This document shows positions 8,059 through 15,111 of a DNA stretch of 15,649 nucleotides, in pieces; positions within the stretch are counted from its first letter, which is position 1; each line of letters begins with the position of its first letter. The stretch spans positions 1 through 15,649 of the forward strand of contig JAJQCI010000262.1 of assembly GCA_021202835.1 (NCBI GenBank), in the 5' to 3' direction. Source of the stretch: Clostridiales bacterium (GTDB taxonomy: Bacteria > Bacillota > Clostridia > Lachnospirales > CAG-274). A model generated the notes under the pieces. It was not told where the DNA came from, ran no database searches, and saw nothing but the letters and a program-made list of their open reading frames with translations. Position numbers and translations under genes: made by a program.

Positions 8059-9003
8059 TTATTTTAAAACCGCTTCAACCTTGTCCAGGTCCTTAATTAA
8101 GTCCTGAATTATGTCTGCGCAGCTTTCCTCTTTTTTAACAAGACCGGCAAACTGCCCGCTCATAACGGAGCCGTTGTCTGTGTCTCCGTCAACAACAGCC
8201 TTCTTAAGAGCGCCGCTGCCAAGCTCTTCAAGCCTGTCAAGGTCGGGGTTTTCCTTTCCCGTTTCCTGCTTTTCAACAGCCAAATAGGCCTTTGTAAGCT
8301 TGTTTTTAAGAACTCTTATGGGGTGGCCTGTTATGTTTCCGGTGATAACAGTGTCTATGTCTTTAGCCTTTAAAACCTTGTTTTTGTAGTTCTGATGGAC
8401 AGTACATTCATTGGCAACAAGGAACCTCGTTCCCACCTGGACACCGTCGGCCCCTAACATAAAGGCAGCGTTTACGCCTCTTGAATCGGCAATACCCCCT
8501 GCTGCGATAACGGGAATATTGACAGCGTCAACAACCTGGGGCACCAAAACCATAGTGGTCAGCTTTCCTATGTGGCCGCCTGACTCCATACCCTCGGCAA
8601 TAACGGCGTTTACGCCCATTTTTTCCATTCTCTTTGCAAGAGCAACGCTGGCAACAACGGGAATAACGCTGATTCCGTTTTCCGCAAACTTAGCCATATG
8701 TTTGCCGGGGTTTCCCGCTCCTGTGGTAACTACTTTAACGCCCTCTTCGCAAATCATATCGACAACCTCGTCAACGAAGGGCGAAAGAAGCATAACATTA
8801 ACCCCGAAGGGCTTGTCGGTAAGCTCCTTAGCCATTCTGATCTGCTTTCTTACAACATCAGTAGGAGCGTTGCCTGCTGCGATAATACCCAAACCTCCGG
8901 CATTCGATACTGCGCTGGCAAGTGAAGCATCCGCCACCCAAGCCATACCGCCTTGAAATACAGGATATTCAATTCCTAAAATGTCACAAATTTTTGATTT
9001 CAT
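8059..9003 (-). CDS. fabK: Enoyl-ACP reductase II (FMN-dependent)
   Basis: Reduces trans-2-enoyl-ACP to acyl-ACP, closing the elongation cycle. This is the flavin (FMN) type with a TIM-barrel 2-nitropropane-dioxygenase-like fold, not the triclosan-sensitive FabI type. Visible marks in the 314-aa protein are PVFQGGMAWVAD (14-25), the catalytic His144 in EGMESGGHIG, and the phosphate loops AAGGIAD and GADGVQVGTRF. No other enoyl-ACP reductase is in the window. The ATG at 9003 follows AAGGGGAAA, a weaker ribosome binding site than its neighbours have. The 46-nt gap to acpP is the widest between genes of this operon. Confidence 0.97.
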   Translation of the reverse strand: MKSKICDILGIEYPVFQGGMAWVADASLASAVSNAGGLGIIAAGNAPTDVVRKQIRMAKELTDKPFGVNVMLLSPFVDEVVDMICEEGVKVVTTGAGNPGKHMAKFAENGISVIPVVASVALAKRMEKMGVNAVIAEGMESGGHIGKLTTMVLVPQVVDAVNIPVIAAGGIADSRGVNAAFMLGADGVQVGTRFLVANECTVHQNYKNKVLKAKDIDTVITGNITGHPIRVLKNKLTKAYLAVEKQETGKENPDLDRLEELGSGALKKAVVDGDTDNGSVMSGQFAGLVKKEESCADIIQDLIKDLDKVEAVLK

Positions 9004-9042
9004 ATTTTCCCCTTTATAAGTAATATATTTTCAAATTTTTCA

Positions 9043-9057
9043 AAAGGCCCTAGGCCT
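9043..9057 (-). other. Short GC-rich palindrome over the acpP stop codon
   Basis: On the minus strand AGGCC-TAG-GGCCT is a perfect 5-bp inverted repeat whose 3-nt centre is the acpP stop codon, followed by TTTTG. It could be a weak hairpin that slows or partly terminates transcription, or that protects the abundant upstream acpP message. The stem is short and may have no function. Confidence 0.3.
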
Positions 9058-9280
9058 CCCTGGTTTGTTCTATTACATAGTTTACGGCGTCTTCAACTGT
9101 TTCAACCGTTTCGGCATATTCTATTTTAATGTTGAAAACATCCTCGATTTCATTTACTATTTTAAACAAATCGAGAGAATCTGCCTTCAAATCTTCGTTT
9201 ATTCTCGTCTCGAGAGTAATCGCCGACGGGTCAATCTCCAGCTGAGCCGCAATTATATCACGTATTTTTTCGAAAACCAT
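9050..9280 (-). CDS. acpP: Acyl carrier protein
   Basis: Small acidic carrier of growing acyl chains. The phosphopantetheine attachment site is Ser35 in the DSLD motif (residues 34-37). I start it at the ATG at 9280 (76 aa, standard ACP length) because an AAGGAG site lies about 10 nt upstream. An in-frame ATG at 9304 would add eight non-homologous residues and overlap fabH by 11 nt. Four-helix ACP features are intact (EKIRDIIAAQLEID, ITLETRINEDL, FKIVNEIEDVFNIKI, TVEDAVNYV). It lies between fabH and fabK, the usual clostridial and streptococcal order. The stop codon lies in a small palindrome described separately. Confidence 0.96.
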   Translation of the reverse strand: MVFEKIRDIIAAQLEIDPSAITLETRINEDLKADSLDLFKIVNEIEDVFNIKIEYAETVETVEDAVNYVIEQTREA

Positions 9281-9293
9281 ATCTTTCCACTCC

Positions 9294-10265
9294 TTAAAGC
9301 TCAATCAACATGGTTGCCCAAGTAAGACCTCCTCCGAAGCCCGATATGAGAATTTTGTCACCCTTTTTAAGAAGCCCCTTTTCATTCATTTCGGCAAGCG
9401 CTATGGGAACCGAGGCCCCCGAGGTGTTGCCTATTCTGTCGATGTTTGTAAAGAACTTCTCTGCAGGCGCTTTAAGCTTTCTCGCTATAACATCGTTTAT
9501 TCTTGTGTTGGCTTGATGAAGAACAATATATCTTATGTCCTCCATAGCTGTTCCCGATTTTTCAAGAACCGTTTTAATACTCTCGGGAACCTTCCTTGTG
9601 GCAAATGTAAAAACCTCTCTGCCGTTCATATCGATAAATTCACTGCTCTTAGGCTCACCCTTGTAATAAGGGCTTTTGTTTGTCCGGTAGCCTGCCGTAA
9701 GAGCCATTCCCTTTGACCCGTCGGAGTGAATGTCTTCACAGAGAATTCCGCCTTCTTCCGAAGCTTCCATCAAAACTCCTCCGGCTCCGTCGCCGAAAAG
9801 AACACAGGTCGACCGGTCAGACCAGTCGGTGATTTTGGAAAGTGTTTCTCCCCCTAAAACAAGGGCTCTCTTAACACCTCCGGCCTTTATGAATTTATCG
9901 GCCACCGAAAGGGAATAAATAAAACCCGAACAGGCAGCAGCCAAATCGAAACAAAAAGCATTTTTACAGCCCAGAGCCTCCTGAACCAGACAGGCCGTGC
10001 GGGGGGTTGTGTAGTCGGGGCTGACCGATCCCAAAACAATAAGGTCAACCGACTCCGGCGCCCAGCCGGCTTTTTTAAGTAGTTTTTCAGCCGCAATTAT
10101 ACAAAGATCAGACGTGTTTTGATCGGCAGTCAAATGTCTTGTACGGATCCCCGTCCGGGAGGAAATCCACTCGTCAGAGGTATCCACTATCTTCGCAAGA
10201 TCATCATTGGTAACCGTAAAAGGCGGCAGCGCACTTTCAAAACCTATAATTCTTGATATTATCAT
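9294..10265 (-). CDS. fabH: 3-oxoacyl-ACP synthase III (KAS III)
   Basis: Starts fatty-acid synthesis by condensing an acyl-CoA primer with malonyl-ACP. The 323-aa protein has the Cys-His-Asn triad: Cys112 in DLAAACSGFIYSL, His250 in VLHQANTRI and Asn280 in RIGNTSGASVP. It has the FabH-type WISSRTGIRTRH segment at 33-44. Whether it prefers acetyl or branched primers cannot be read from these motifs. The ATG at 10265 overlaps the fabT stop by 4 nt (ATGA), with AAGGAG upstream inside fabT. Confidence 0.97.
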   Translation of the reverse strand: MIISRIIGFESALPPFTVTNDDLAKIVDTSDEWISSRTGIRTRHLTADQNTSDLCIIAAEKLLKKAGWAPESVDLIVLGSVSPDYTTPRTACLVQEALGCKNAFCFDLAAACSGFIYSLSVADKFIKAGGVKRALVLGGETLSKITDWSDRSTCVLFGDGAGGVLMEASEEGGILCEDIHSDGSKGMALTAGYRTNKSPYYKGEPKSSEFIDMNGREVFTFATRKVPESIKTVLEKSGTAMEDIRYIVLHQANTRINDVIARKLKAPAEKFFTNIDRIGNTSGASVPIALAEMNEKGLLKKGDKILISGFGGGLTWATMLIEL

Positions 10266-10729
10266 AAAACTTCTCCTTGTTTTTTATTTCTGTATCTTTC
10301 GTTAATAAAGCCGTTTATTCTTACAAGAACATCCCTTGCAACCTCAGCCTCATATTCGCTCAAGCCCACAATGGCGGCTTTAATCATGTCCAAATGGAAT
10401 TTTTGGTGTACTCTGTACATAAGTCTTCCCTTGTTTGTAAGGGAAATAAGCACATGCCGCCTGTCTGTTTCAGACCTTTTTCTTGTTACATATCCTTTAG
10501 CAACAAGGTTTTTAACGGCAACCGTCAGCGTACCCACGGTAATATCCAGCTTGGCGGCAACCTCCGACATAGACTTTTGGGAATACATCCCTATAGCCTC
10601 AACGGTATGTACCTCGGCAAGAGACAGGTCATTAAAAACCCCGTTTTTCTGAGCCTCGTCCTCCGCCCTCTGAATATCGTTATATAAACCGAAAAACAGC
10701 GTATTAACATCAATAAGCGATTTTTTCAA
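10262..10729 (-). CDS. fabT: MarR-family repressor of fatty-acid synthesis (FabT-like)
   Basis: Probable repressor of its own operon. The 155-aa protein has a MarR winged helix-turn-helix at about 38-98, with recognition helix ITVGTLTVAVKNLVAKGY and a wing with the conserved D-R-R (89-91). Long helices flank it for dimerisation. In streptococci and enterococci, FabT binds DNA with long-chain acyl-ACP as co-repressor; by position and homology the same is inferred here. The start is an unusual TTG at 10729, fixed by a near-perfect GGAGGTGA site 7 nt upstream. It is the first gene of the operon and its transcript begins at two palindromes that fit a FabT-like operator, so autoregulation is likely. 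Confidence 0.9.
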   Translation of the reverse strand: MKKSLIDVNTLFFGLYNDIQRAEDEAQKNGVFNDLSLAEVHTVEAIGMYSQKSMSEVAAKLDITVGTLTVAVKNLVAKGYVTRKRSETDRRHVLISLTNKGRLMYRVHQKFHLDMIKAAIVGLSEYEAEVARDVLVRINGFINERYRNKKQGEVL

Positions 10730-10746
10730 AAAATTTTCACCTCCAC

Positions 10747-10802
10747 CGAAGCCTCTTTAAAATAAAGGACTTCGCCATAAGAAAACGCCCTGCCTTAAAG
10801 AG
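10747..10802 (-). promoter_or_regulatory. Leader hairpins in front of fabT
   Basis: The untranslated leader is about 125 nt. Near its 3' end, plus 10747-10774 forms an imperfect hairpin on the transcript (outer stem CGAAG/CTTCG, inner CTTTA/TAAAG) that ends 2 nt before the GGAGGTGA site. The inner sequence CTCTTTAA (10753-10760 on the plus strand) can instead pair perfectly over 8 bp with TTAAAGAG at 10795-10802. The two pairings exclude each other. This could influence ribosome access to fabT, but I do not recognise a known riboswitch class here and it may be chance. Confidence 0.35.
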
Positions 10803-10832
10803 CCGTTTTCCAACAAACCTGAAATAATTTCC

Positions 10833-10845
10833 TTTGATAATCAAA
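10833..10845. promoter_or_regulatory. FabT-like operator, distal box
   Basis: TTTGATAATCAAA is a perfect 6-bp inverted repeat around a central base. It resembles the palindrome bound by FabT in lactic acid bacteria. It lies in the initial transcribed region of the fab operon, centred 16 bp from the second box, so two dimers would sit about one and a half helical turns apart. Confidence 0.7.
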
Positions 10846-10848
10846 TAG

Positions 10849-10861
10849 TTTGATATTCAAA
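10849..10861. promoter_or_regulatory. FabT-like operator, proximal box
   Basis: TTTGATATTCAAA is an inverted repeat (TTTGA-TAT-TCAAA). It shares one base with the -10 element and covers the expected transcription start, so a bound repressor would block RNA polymerase directly. It matches the distal box at all ten arm positions. Confidence 0.75.
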
Positions 10862-10889
10862 GTATATAGGTTTTGCTCTCTGTTGTCAA
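10861..10889 (-). promoter_or_regulatory. Sigma-A promoter of the fab operon
   Basis: On the minus strand there is TTGACA (plus 10884-10889), a 17-bp spacer and TATACT (plus 10861-10866), a near-ideal housekeeping promoter. The start point is expected near 10853-10855, giving a leader of about 125 nt before fabT. A promoter this strong fits an operon held in check by a repressor. Confidence 0.85.
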
Positions 10890-10970
10890 GTATTTTTTTA
10901 TTCCGCAATGTAAATCTTCACGAAATCTTTAAAAAGCATGTCTTGCGATATGTATGGTTTTTATCAAATA

Positions 10971-10999
10971 TTGACAAACCGGCCTTTCTGTTATATACT
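10971..10999 (+). promoter_or_regulatory. Sigma-A promoter of the GNAT-FAH-comEC unit
   Basis: TTGACA (10971-10976), a 17-bp spacer and TATACT (10994-10999) match the fab promoter hexamers and spacing exactly but face the opposite way. The expected start is near 11006, about 30 nt before the acetyltransferase gene. No TTTGA-N3-TCAAA box lies at this promoter. Between the two promoters (10890-10970) I see AT-rich sequence with no further recognisable element. Confidence 0.8.
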
Positions 11000-11035
11000 T
11001 AAAAAGAAAAAATATTTCACAAAAATAAGGAAAGA

Positions 11036-11536
11036 GTGATTCTTTTGAACATCAAAATAAAGAAATTCGAAAAAAAGGATGCGGCGGCGGCCGTTGAAAT
11101 TTGGAATGAGGTTGTTGACGACGGTCTTGCCTTTCCTCAGCTTGAAGATTTAACTCCTGAAACGGGAGCGGATTTTTTCGAAAGCCAAACCTACACAGGC
11201 ATAGCCTATGATTCAGACACAAATGAAACGGTGGGCTTATATATTCTCCACCCCAACAACATAGGCCGCTGCGGCCATATAAGCAACGCAAGCTACGCCG
11301 TTAAATCAGCCTGCCGTGGTCACGGCATAGGTGAACATCTTGTTAAACACTGTCTCAAAACAGCCCGTGAGCTGGGCTTTAAAATATTGCAGTTTAACGC
11401 CGTTGTGGCTTCCAATAAAAGCGCTCTTGCTCTTTACAAAAAACTGGGCTTTACCCGTCTGGGCACTATCCCCGGGGGCTTTCTTTTAAAGGACGGCACC
11501 TATGAAGACATCATACTCCACTATATTACGCTGTAA
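11036..11536 (+). CDS. GNAT-family N-acetyltransferase
   Basis: Acetyl-CoA-dependent acetyltransferase of unknown substrate, 166 aa. The acetyl-CoA pyrophosphate loop is the R-x-x-G-x-G motif RGHGIG at 94-99, preceded by the beta strand NASYAVKSACRG. The C-terminal part has the typical NKSALALYKKLGFTRLGTIPGGF segment, as in RimI/phosphinothricin-acetyltransferase-like members. The start is uncertain: a GTG at 11036 (closely preceded by AAGGAA) or a TTG at 11045, which would give a protein beginning near NIKIKKFEKKD and is spaced about 8 nt from GAG. First gene of a rightward unit, 12 nt before the FAH-family gene. Confidence 0.9.
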   Translation: MILLNIKIKKFEKKDAAAAVEIWNEVVDDGLAFPQLEDLTPETGADFFESQTYTGIAYDSDTNETVGLYILHPNNIGRCGHISNASYAVKSACRGHGIGEHLVKHCLKTARELGFKILQFNAVVASNKSALALYKKLGFTRLGTIPGGFLLKDGTYEDIILHYITL

Positions 11537-11548
11537 AGGAAAATAAAT

Positions 11549-12421
11549 ATGAAATTAATAACCTGTTTACATAAAAACAATGAAACTGCCGCCCTTCTTT
11601 CAAAGGACGGTGCCGAGGTCTTTCCGCTTTCACATTTCGGCATAAAAAGCCGTACAATGAACGAGCTTATCTCTGAAACAACGGCTGAGGCCCTTGCCGA
11701 AAAGGTGGGGTCCCATAAAGCCGTCGGCGGAATTCCCATAGGAGATGTTAAAATTCTTTCTCCCATACCCGTTCCCAAACAGGATATAATCTGTCTTGGT
11801 GTAAACTATACAGAACACGCAAAGGAATCGGCACGCTATAAGAACGAAAAATATGAAGGCAAAAGAGAATATCCCGTATATTTTTCAAAAAGAGTAAATG
11901 AGGCCATTCCCGACGGCGGCGAAATAAGCCTTAAAATAACAGGCCGCCTCGACTATGAGGTTGAACTTGCCATAATAATAGGAAAGGACGCCGAAAACGT
12001 AAAGGCCGAAAACGCCGAAGACTATATTTTCGGCTATACGATTTTAAACGACATAAGCGCCAGAGATGTTCAAATGCGCCACAAACAGTGGTATATGGGA
12101 AAAAGCCTTACGGGCTTCTGCCCTATGGGGCCCTGTATAGTTACAAAGGACGAAATCAGAATAAACGAAGCTCTTAAGCTCACCTCAAGAGTAAACGGAG
12201 AAATCCGCCAAAAAAGCTCCACCGGCCTTATGATATTTAAGCCCGATTATATAATAGAAGAATTAAGCAGCTATGCCAAACTGAAAGCCGGCACGATAAT
12301 TTCCACGGGTACTCCCTCGGGGGTAGGTATGGGATTCACACCGCCCCGTTTTTTAAACAAAGGCGACACTGTAGTCTGTGAAGTGGAAAAAATCGGCACA
12401 CTTACAACACACATTATTTAA
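11549..12421 (+). CDS. Fumarylacetoacetate hydrolase (FAH) family protein
   Basis: Metal-dependent enzyme of the FAH superfamily, 290 aa. These enzymes cleave or isomerise 2-oxo (acylpyruvate-like) acids. Family marks are GVNYTEHAKE (84-93) with candidate His90, the divalent-metal ligands Glu137 and Glu139 in LDYEVELAIIIGK with Asp168 in NDISARD, KSLTGFCPMGP (185-195) and STGTPSGVGMGF near the end. Members of this length are often labelled 2-hydroxyhepta-2,4-diene-1,7-dioate isomerase or acylpyruvase, but no aromatic degradation genes are nearby, so a housekeeping role such as disposal of oxaloacetate- or acylpyruvate-type metabolites is more likely. The ATG at 11549 has AAAGGAAA upstream. 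Confidence 0.92.
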   Translation: MKLITCLHKNNETAALLSKDGAEVFPLSHFGIKSRTMNELISETTAEALAEKVGSHKAVGGIPIGDVKILSPIPVPKQDIICLGVNYTEHAKESARYKNEKYEGKREYPVYFSKRVNEAIPDGGEISLKITGRLDYEVELAIIIGKDAENVKAENAEDYIFGYTILNDISARDVQMRHKQWYMGKSLTGFCPMGPCIVTKDEIRINEALKLTSRVNGEIRQKSSTGLMIFKPDYIIEELSSYAKLKAGTIISTGTPSGVGMGFTPPRFLNKGDTVVCEVEKIGTLTTHII

Positions 12422-12441
12422 CTTAAACAGGAGACGCCTCA

Positions 12442-14745
12442 ATGAAAAGACCTATGCCCGTATTTTTAGCCTTTCTTATTTTGGGAATAATATGGGGTTC
12501 TTTGTCTTTAACGCCTATATGGTTCATCGGGGTGTCTCTTTTTGTTTTTACACTGGGCCTGGTATTTATGCTCTTTTTCAAAATAAGGCTTTTTATTGTT
12601 TTGCCCTGTCTTTTTGTGCTGGGGTTTATTTTGTCATACAACAAAACAAACGACTGCAGCGCCCTCTGCGACGGGCTTGCCGAAAGCCGCATAACACTGA
12701 CCTTCGAAGGCAAAATCACCGACACTGCCGCCGAAAACATAGTCATTAAGGCCGACAGCTTCGGCAGTTTCGGCGTTTCTCCCAAAACAGTTAAAATAAT
12801 CTGCTATACGGAAGATGCAGCCGCCTTCGGCATAGGCGACAGCGTCAGCATAACCGGCAGACTTAACAAGCTGAACCCCAAATATAACCCAAGCGATTTT
12901 GACGAAATACAATATTATAAGTGCAGAGGAATAAGCTATAAAATGTATGACGCTAAAGTCAAATTTATATCCTCAAATCACAATATTTTCTTCTTTATGA
13001 GTCTGCTTCGAAATAAGGCAGGCTCAGCCTTAGACAATATGTATTCCGCCGAAAACGCCGGAATTTTAAGGGCTATGCTTCTGGGCGACAAGGCCTTTCT
13101 TTCAGATGAAATAAAGCTTCTCTACAGCAGCACGGGTATTTATCACATTCTGGCCATATCCGGCCTGCATATTTCCCTTATCGCCGCAATGCTTATGTGC
13201 CTTTTCAAAAAGCCTGCCCACAGTATTATAATCATAACACTTTTGGTTTCTTACGCTGTTTTCACAGGCCTGAGCGCTTCTGTTGTAAGAGCCGTAATTA
13301 TGATGAGTGTTTTTCTTGCGGCCAAGGTTTTAAACCGCCGCTATGATATTATATCCTCAATATCTTTCTCGGCATTTTTAATTCTTATCGTAAACCCTAT
13401 GTATCTGTTTGACTGCGGCTTTCTCTACTCCTACAGCTCCGTTTTGGGCATAGCCCTCTTTGCGAAGCCTCTTTCTGACGCAATAAAGAAAATTCCCGTA
13501 AAAAATTCAGAGCCCAAAAACTCAATCGCCGAATGTGTAAGCGCCGGCTTCGGCGCCGTAGCCGTCTCTAAGCTTGCCAATATGTGGTTCTTTTACACCG
13601 TTTCGGTCTATGACATTTTGTTAAACCTTGTGGTTCTTCCGCTCATAAACATTGTTATTTTCAGCGGCGCTGCCTCGGTTTTGCTTTACGGTTTAAACAC
13701 AAGGCTGTATATACCCTTTGCGGCCGCAGCGGAATTCATACTCAATTTCTATAAGATAAGCGCCGAAGCCGTGTCCGCCCTGCCCTTATGTACTGTAACA
13801 ACCGGCAGACCGACTCTTGCTTTTGCCTTTTTCTACATTGTTTTCATAATACTTCTTAAGCTGCTTTTGTCATACAAAAAATATATTTTTCTTATTGCCG
13901 CAGCAGGAGCTCTTTCAGTGGGAATTTTTATCCACACAGCGGAAATAAACAAAGACAGAACAGCCTTTCTCTATGTAGGCCAGGGCGACGGCGTTGTGGG
14001 CTTTGCCGGCGGCAAGACCTTTGTATATGACGGCGGCGGAATAAACGAAGACATAGACGAAAAGGACGAAGGCACATACACAATTCTCCCCTATCTTAAT
14101 TATATGGGAAAAACAAGGGTTGACTATGCCTTCGCCAGCCACATAGACAACGACCATCTGAAGGGAGTCTGCGAGCTTATAGGAAACATAGAAATAGGCG
14201 AAATATTTCTGCCGGCCGGAAACTACTCCTCCGACCTTTATACCTTTTTAAAGGAAAAAGCCGCCGCAAACAATATTCCCATAACCTATCTTTCCGCCGG
14301 AGACAGTCTCGAAGCCGGTAAAAACGCCGTCTTTAACTGCCTTTATCCCTTCGAAAACAAAGCCGGAGAAACCGACGATATAAACGACACAAGCATGGTT
14401 TTAAAGCTCGGCCTCGGCAAATCAAGCTTTCTCTTTACAGGTGATATACCCTCCGCAGACGAAGCCGAAATATTAAAATCCGGCGCCGATATATCGGCAA
14501 ACGTCATAAAAATACCTCACCACGGTTCAAAATATTCCTCTTCAAAGGAATTTATTGCCGCTGTTTCACCTTCTCTGGCTGTAATTTCCTGCGGCAAAAA
14601 CAATGTCTACGGCTTCCCAAACAGCCAAACCACCGACACCTTAGCCGAATTTGACATTCCCTGCTTTGTTACGGGCACAGACGGCGCTGTTATAATAACT
14701 CCCCGAAACGACAGTCTGAGAGCAGAAACCACTCTTTCACAATAA
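12442..14745 (+). CDS. comEC: ComEC/Rec2-family DNA internalization channel protein
   Basis: Polytopic membrane protein of 767 aa that in competent bacteria carries single-stranded DNA across the membrane. Three parts can be seen. Hydrophobic helices and an OB-like DUF4131 region span about 1-190. The Competence domain spans about 195-475, with the signature HILAISGLHISL at 235-246 and many membrane segments. A C-terminal metallo-beta-lactamase-like domain starts near 505, with YVGQGDG at 511-517, SHIDNDHLKG at 566-575, FTGD at 665-668 and HHGS at 693-696. The late motif usually reading YGHP is YGFP here (723-726). The ATG at 12442 is preceded by AGGAG. The gene is full length with both domains, though no other competence gene is in the window. 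Its 3' end overlaps the convergent thioredoxin gene by 9 nt. Confidence 0.94.
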   Translation: MKRPMPVFLAFLILGIIWGSLSLTPIWFIGVSLFVFTLGLVFMLFFKIRLFIVLPCLFVLGFILSYNKTNDCSALCDGLAESRITLTFEGKITDTAAENIVIKADSFGSFGVSPKTVKIICYTEDAAAFGIGDSVSITGRLNKLNPKYNPSDFDEIQYYKCRGISYKMYDAKVKFISSNHNIFFFMSLLRNKAGSALDNMYSAENAGILRAMLLGDKAFLSDEIKLLYSSTGIYHILAISGLHISLIAAMLMCLFKKPAHSIIIITLLVSYAVFTGLSASVVRAVIMMSVFLAAKVLNRRYDIISSISFSAFLILIVNPMYLFDCGFLYSYSSVLGIALFAKPLSDAIKKIPVKNSEPKNSIAECVSAGFGAVAVSKLANMWFFYTVSVYDILLNLVVLPLINIVIFSGAASVLLYGLNTRLYIPFAAAAEFILNFYKISAEAVSALPLCTVTTGRPTLAFAFFYIVFIILLKLLLSYKKYIFLIAAAGALSVGIFIHTAEINKDRTAFLYVGQGDGVVGFAGGKTFVYDGGGINEDIDEKDEGTYTILPYLNYMGKTRVDYAFASHIDNDHLKGVCELIGNIEIGEIFLPAGNYSSDLYTFLKEKAAANNIPITYLSAGDSLEAGKNAVFNCLYPFENKAGETDDINDTSMVLKLGLGKSSFLFTGDIPSADEAEILKSGADISANVIKIPHHGSKYSSSKEFIAAVSPSLAVISCGKNNVYGFPNSQTTDTLAEFDIPCFVTGTDGAVIITPRNDSLRAETTLSQ

Positions 14746-15051
14746 AACCTCTTCTATTGCCCTTTCCAAATCTCTCCTTTCCATAGCCCCCACAAGCCGC
14801 CCCACTTCTCTGCCTTCTTTAAAAAACAAAAACGCAGGCGACGCCATAACCCCGTATTCCGAAGCCGTTTCGGCTCCCTCATAAATATTTATTTTGGCTA
14901 CCCTTATGTCCTCGTTTTCTTCGAACAGTTCTTCCATAACAGGCTCCATACGCCTGCATGGCAGACAGCTGGGTGAATAAAACTCCACCAAGCTCGGCTC
15001 CTCCCCTTCTAAAATCTCCTCCCTAAAGCTTTTGTCATCAACACTGACCAT
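14737..15051 (-). CDS. Thioredoxin-like protein with CLPC active site
   Basis: Cytosolic thiol-disulfide protein of about 104 aa with a single thioredoxin fold and no signal peptide. The redox motif is Cys29-Leu-Pro-Cys32 (SPSCLPCRRMEP) instead of the usual CGPC. The cis-proline loop reads ASPAFLFF (Pro72) and is followed by the EVGRLVGA strand. The variant residue between the cysteines should shift redox potential or partner choice relative to classical thioredoxin. I prefer the ATG at 15051: GAGGTGG lies just upstream, whereas the GTG at 15060 would sit inside that site. It is convergent with comEC and shares 9 nt of 3' end with it. No thioredoxin reductase gene is adjacent. Confidence 0.88.
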   Translation of the reverse strand: MVSVDDKSFREEILEGEEPSLVEFYSPSCLPCRRMEPVMEELFEENEDIRVAKINIYEGAETASEYGVMASPAFLFFKEGREVGRLVGAMERRDLERAIEEVLL

Positions 15052-15111
15052 AACTGCCACCTCATTATATTTTTTATTTCAAAGTCTATTTTGCCCTCCG
15101 AATCCTAATAT

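Noticed and set aside
8411..8956. A 181-codon plus-strand open frame opposite fabK
   Set aside because: Antisense shadow of a certain gene, rich in Thr, Pro and Ala as expected from the reverse complement of FabK codons; no domain recognisable.
9028..9045. Repeat TTTGAAAAATTTGAAAA before fabK as a FabT operator or promoter
   Set aside because: It is a direct repeat without the TCAAA arm, and no -35/-10 pair with proper spacing could be found.
9281..9304. ATG at 9304 as start of the acyl carrier protein
   Set aside because: It adds eight residues not seen in ACPs and overlaps fabH, while the ATG at 9280 has an AAGGAG site and gives standard length.
10962..10976. Palindromic TCAA-ATA-TTGA at the -35 of the rightward promoter as a third FabT box
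   Set aside because: The arms are in the opposite orientation (TCAA then TTGA) from the TTTGA-N3-TCAAA boxes, and the sequence is partly just the -35 hexamer.
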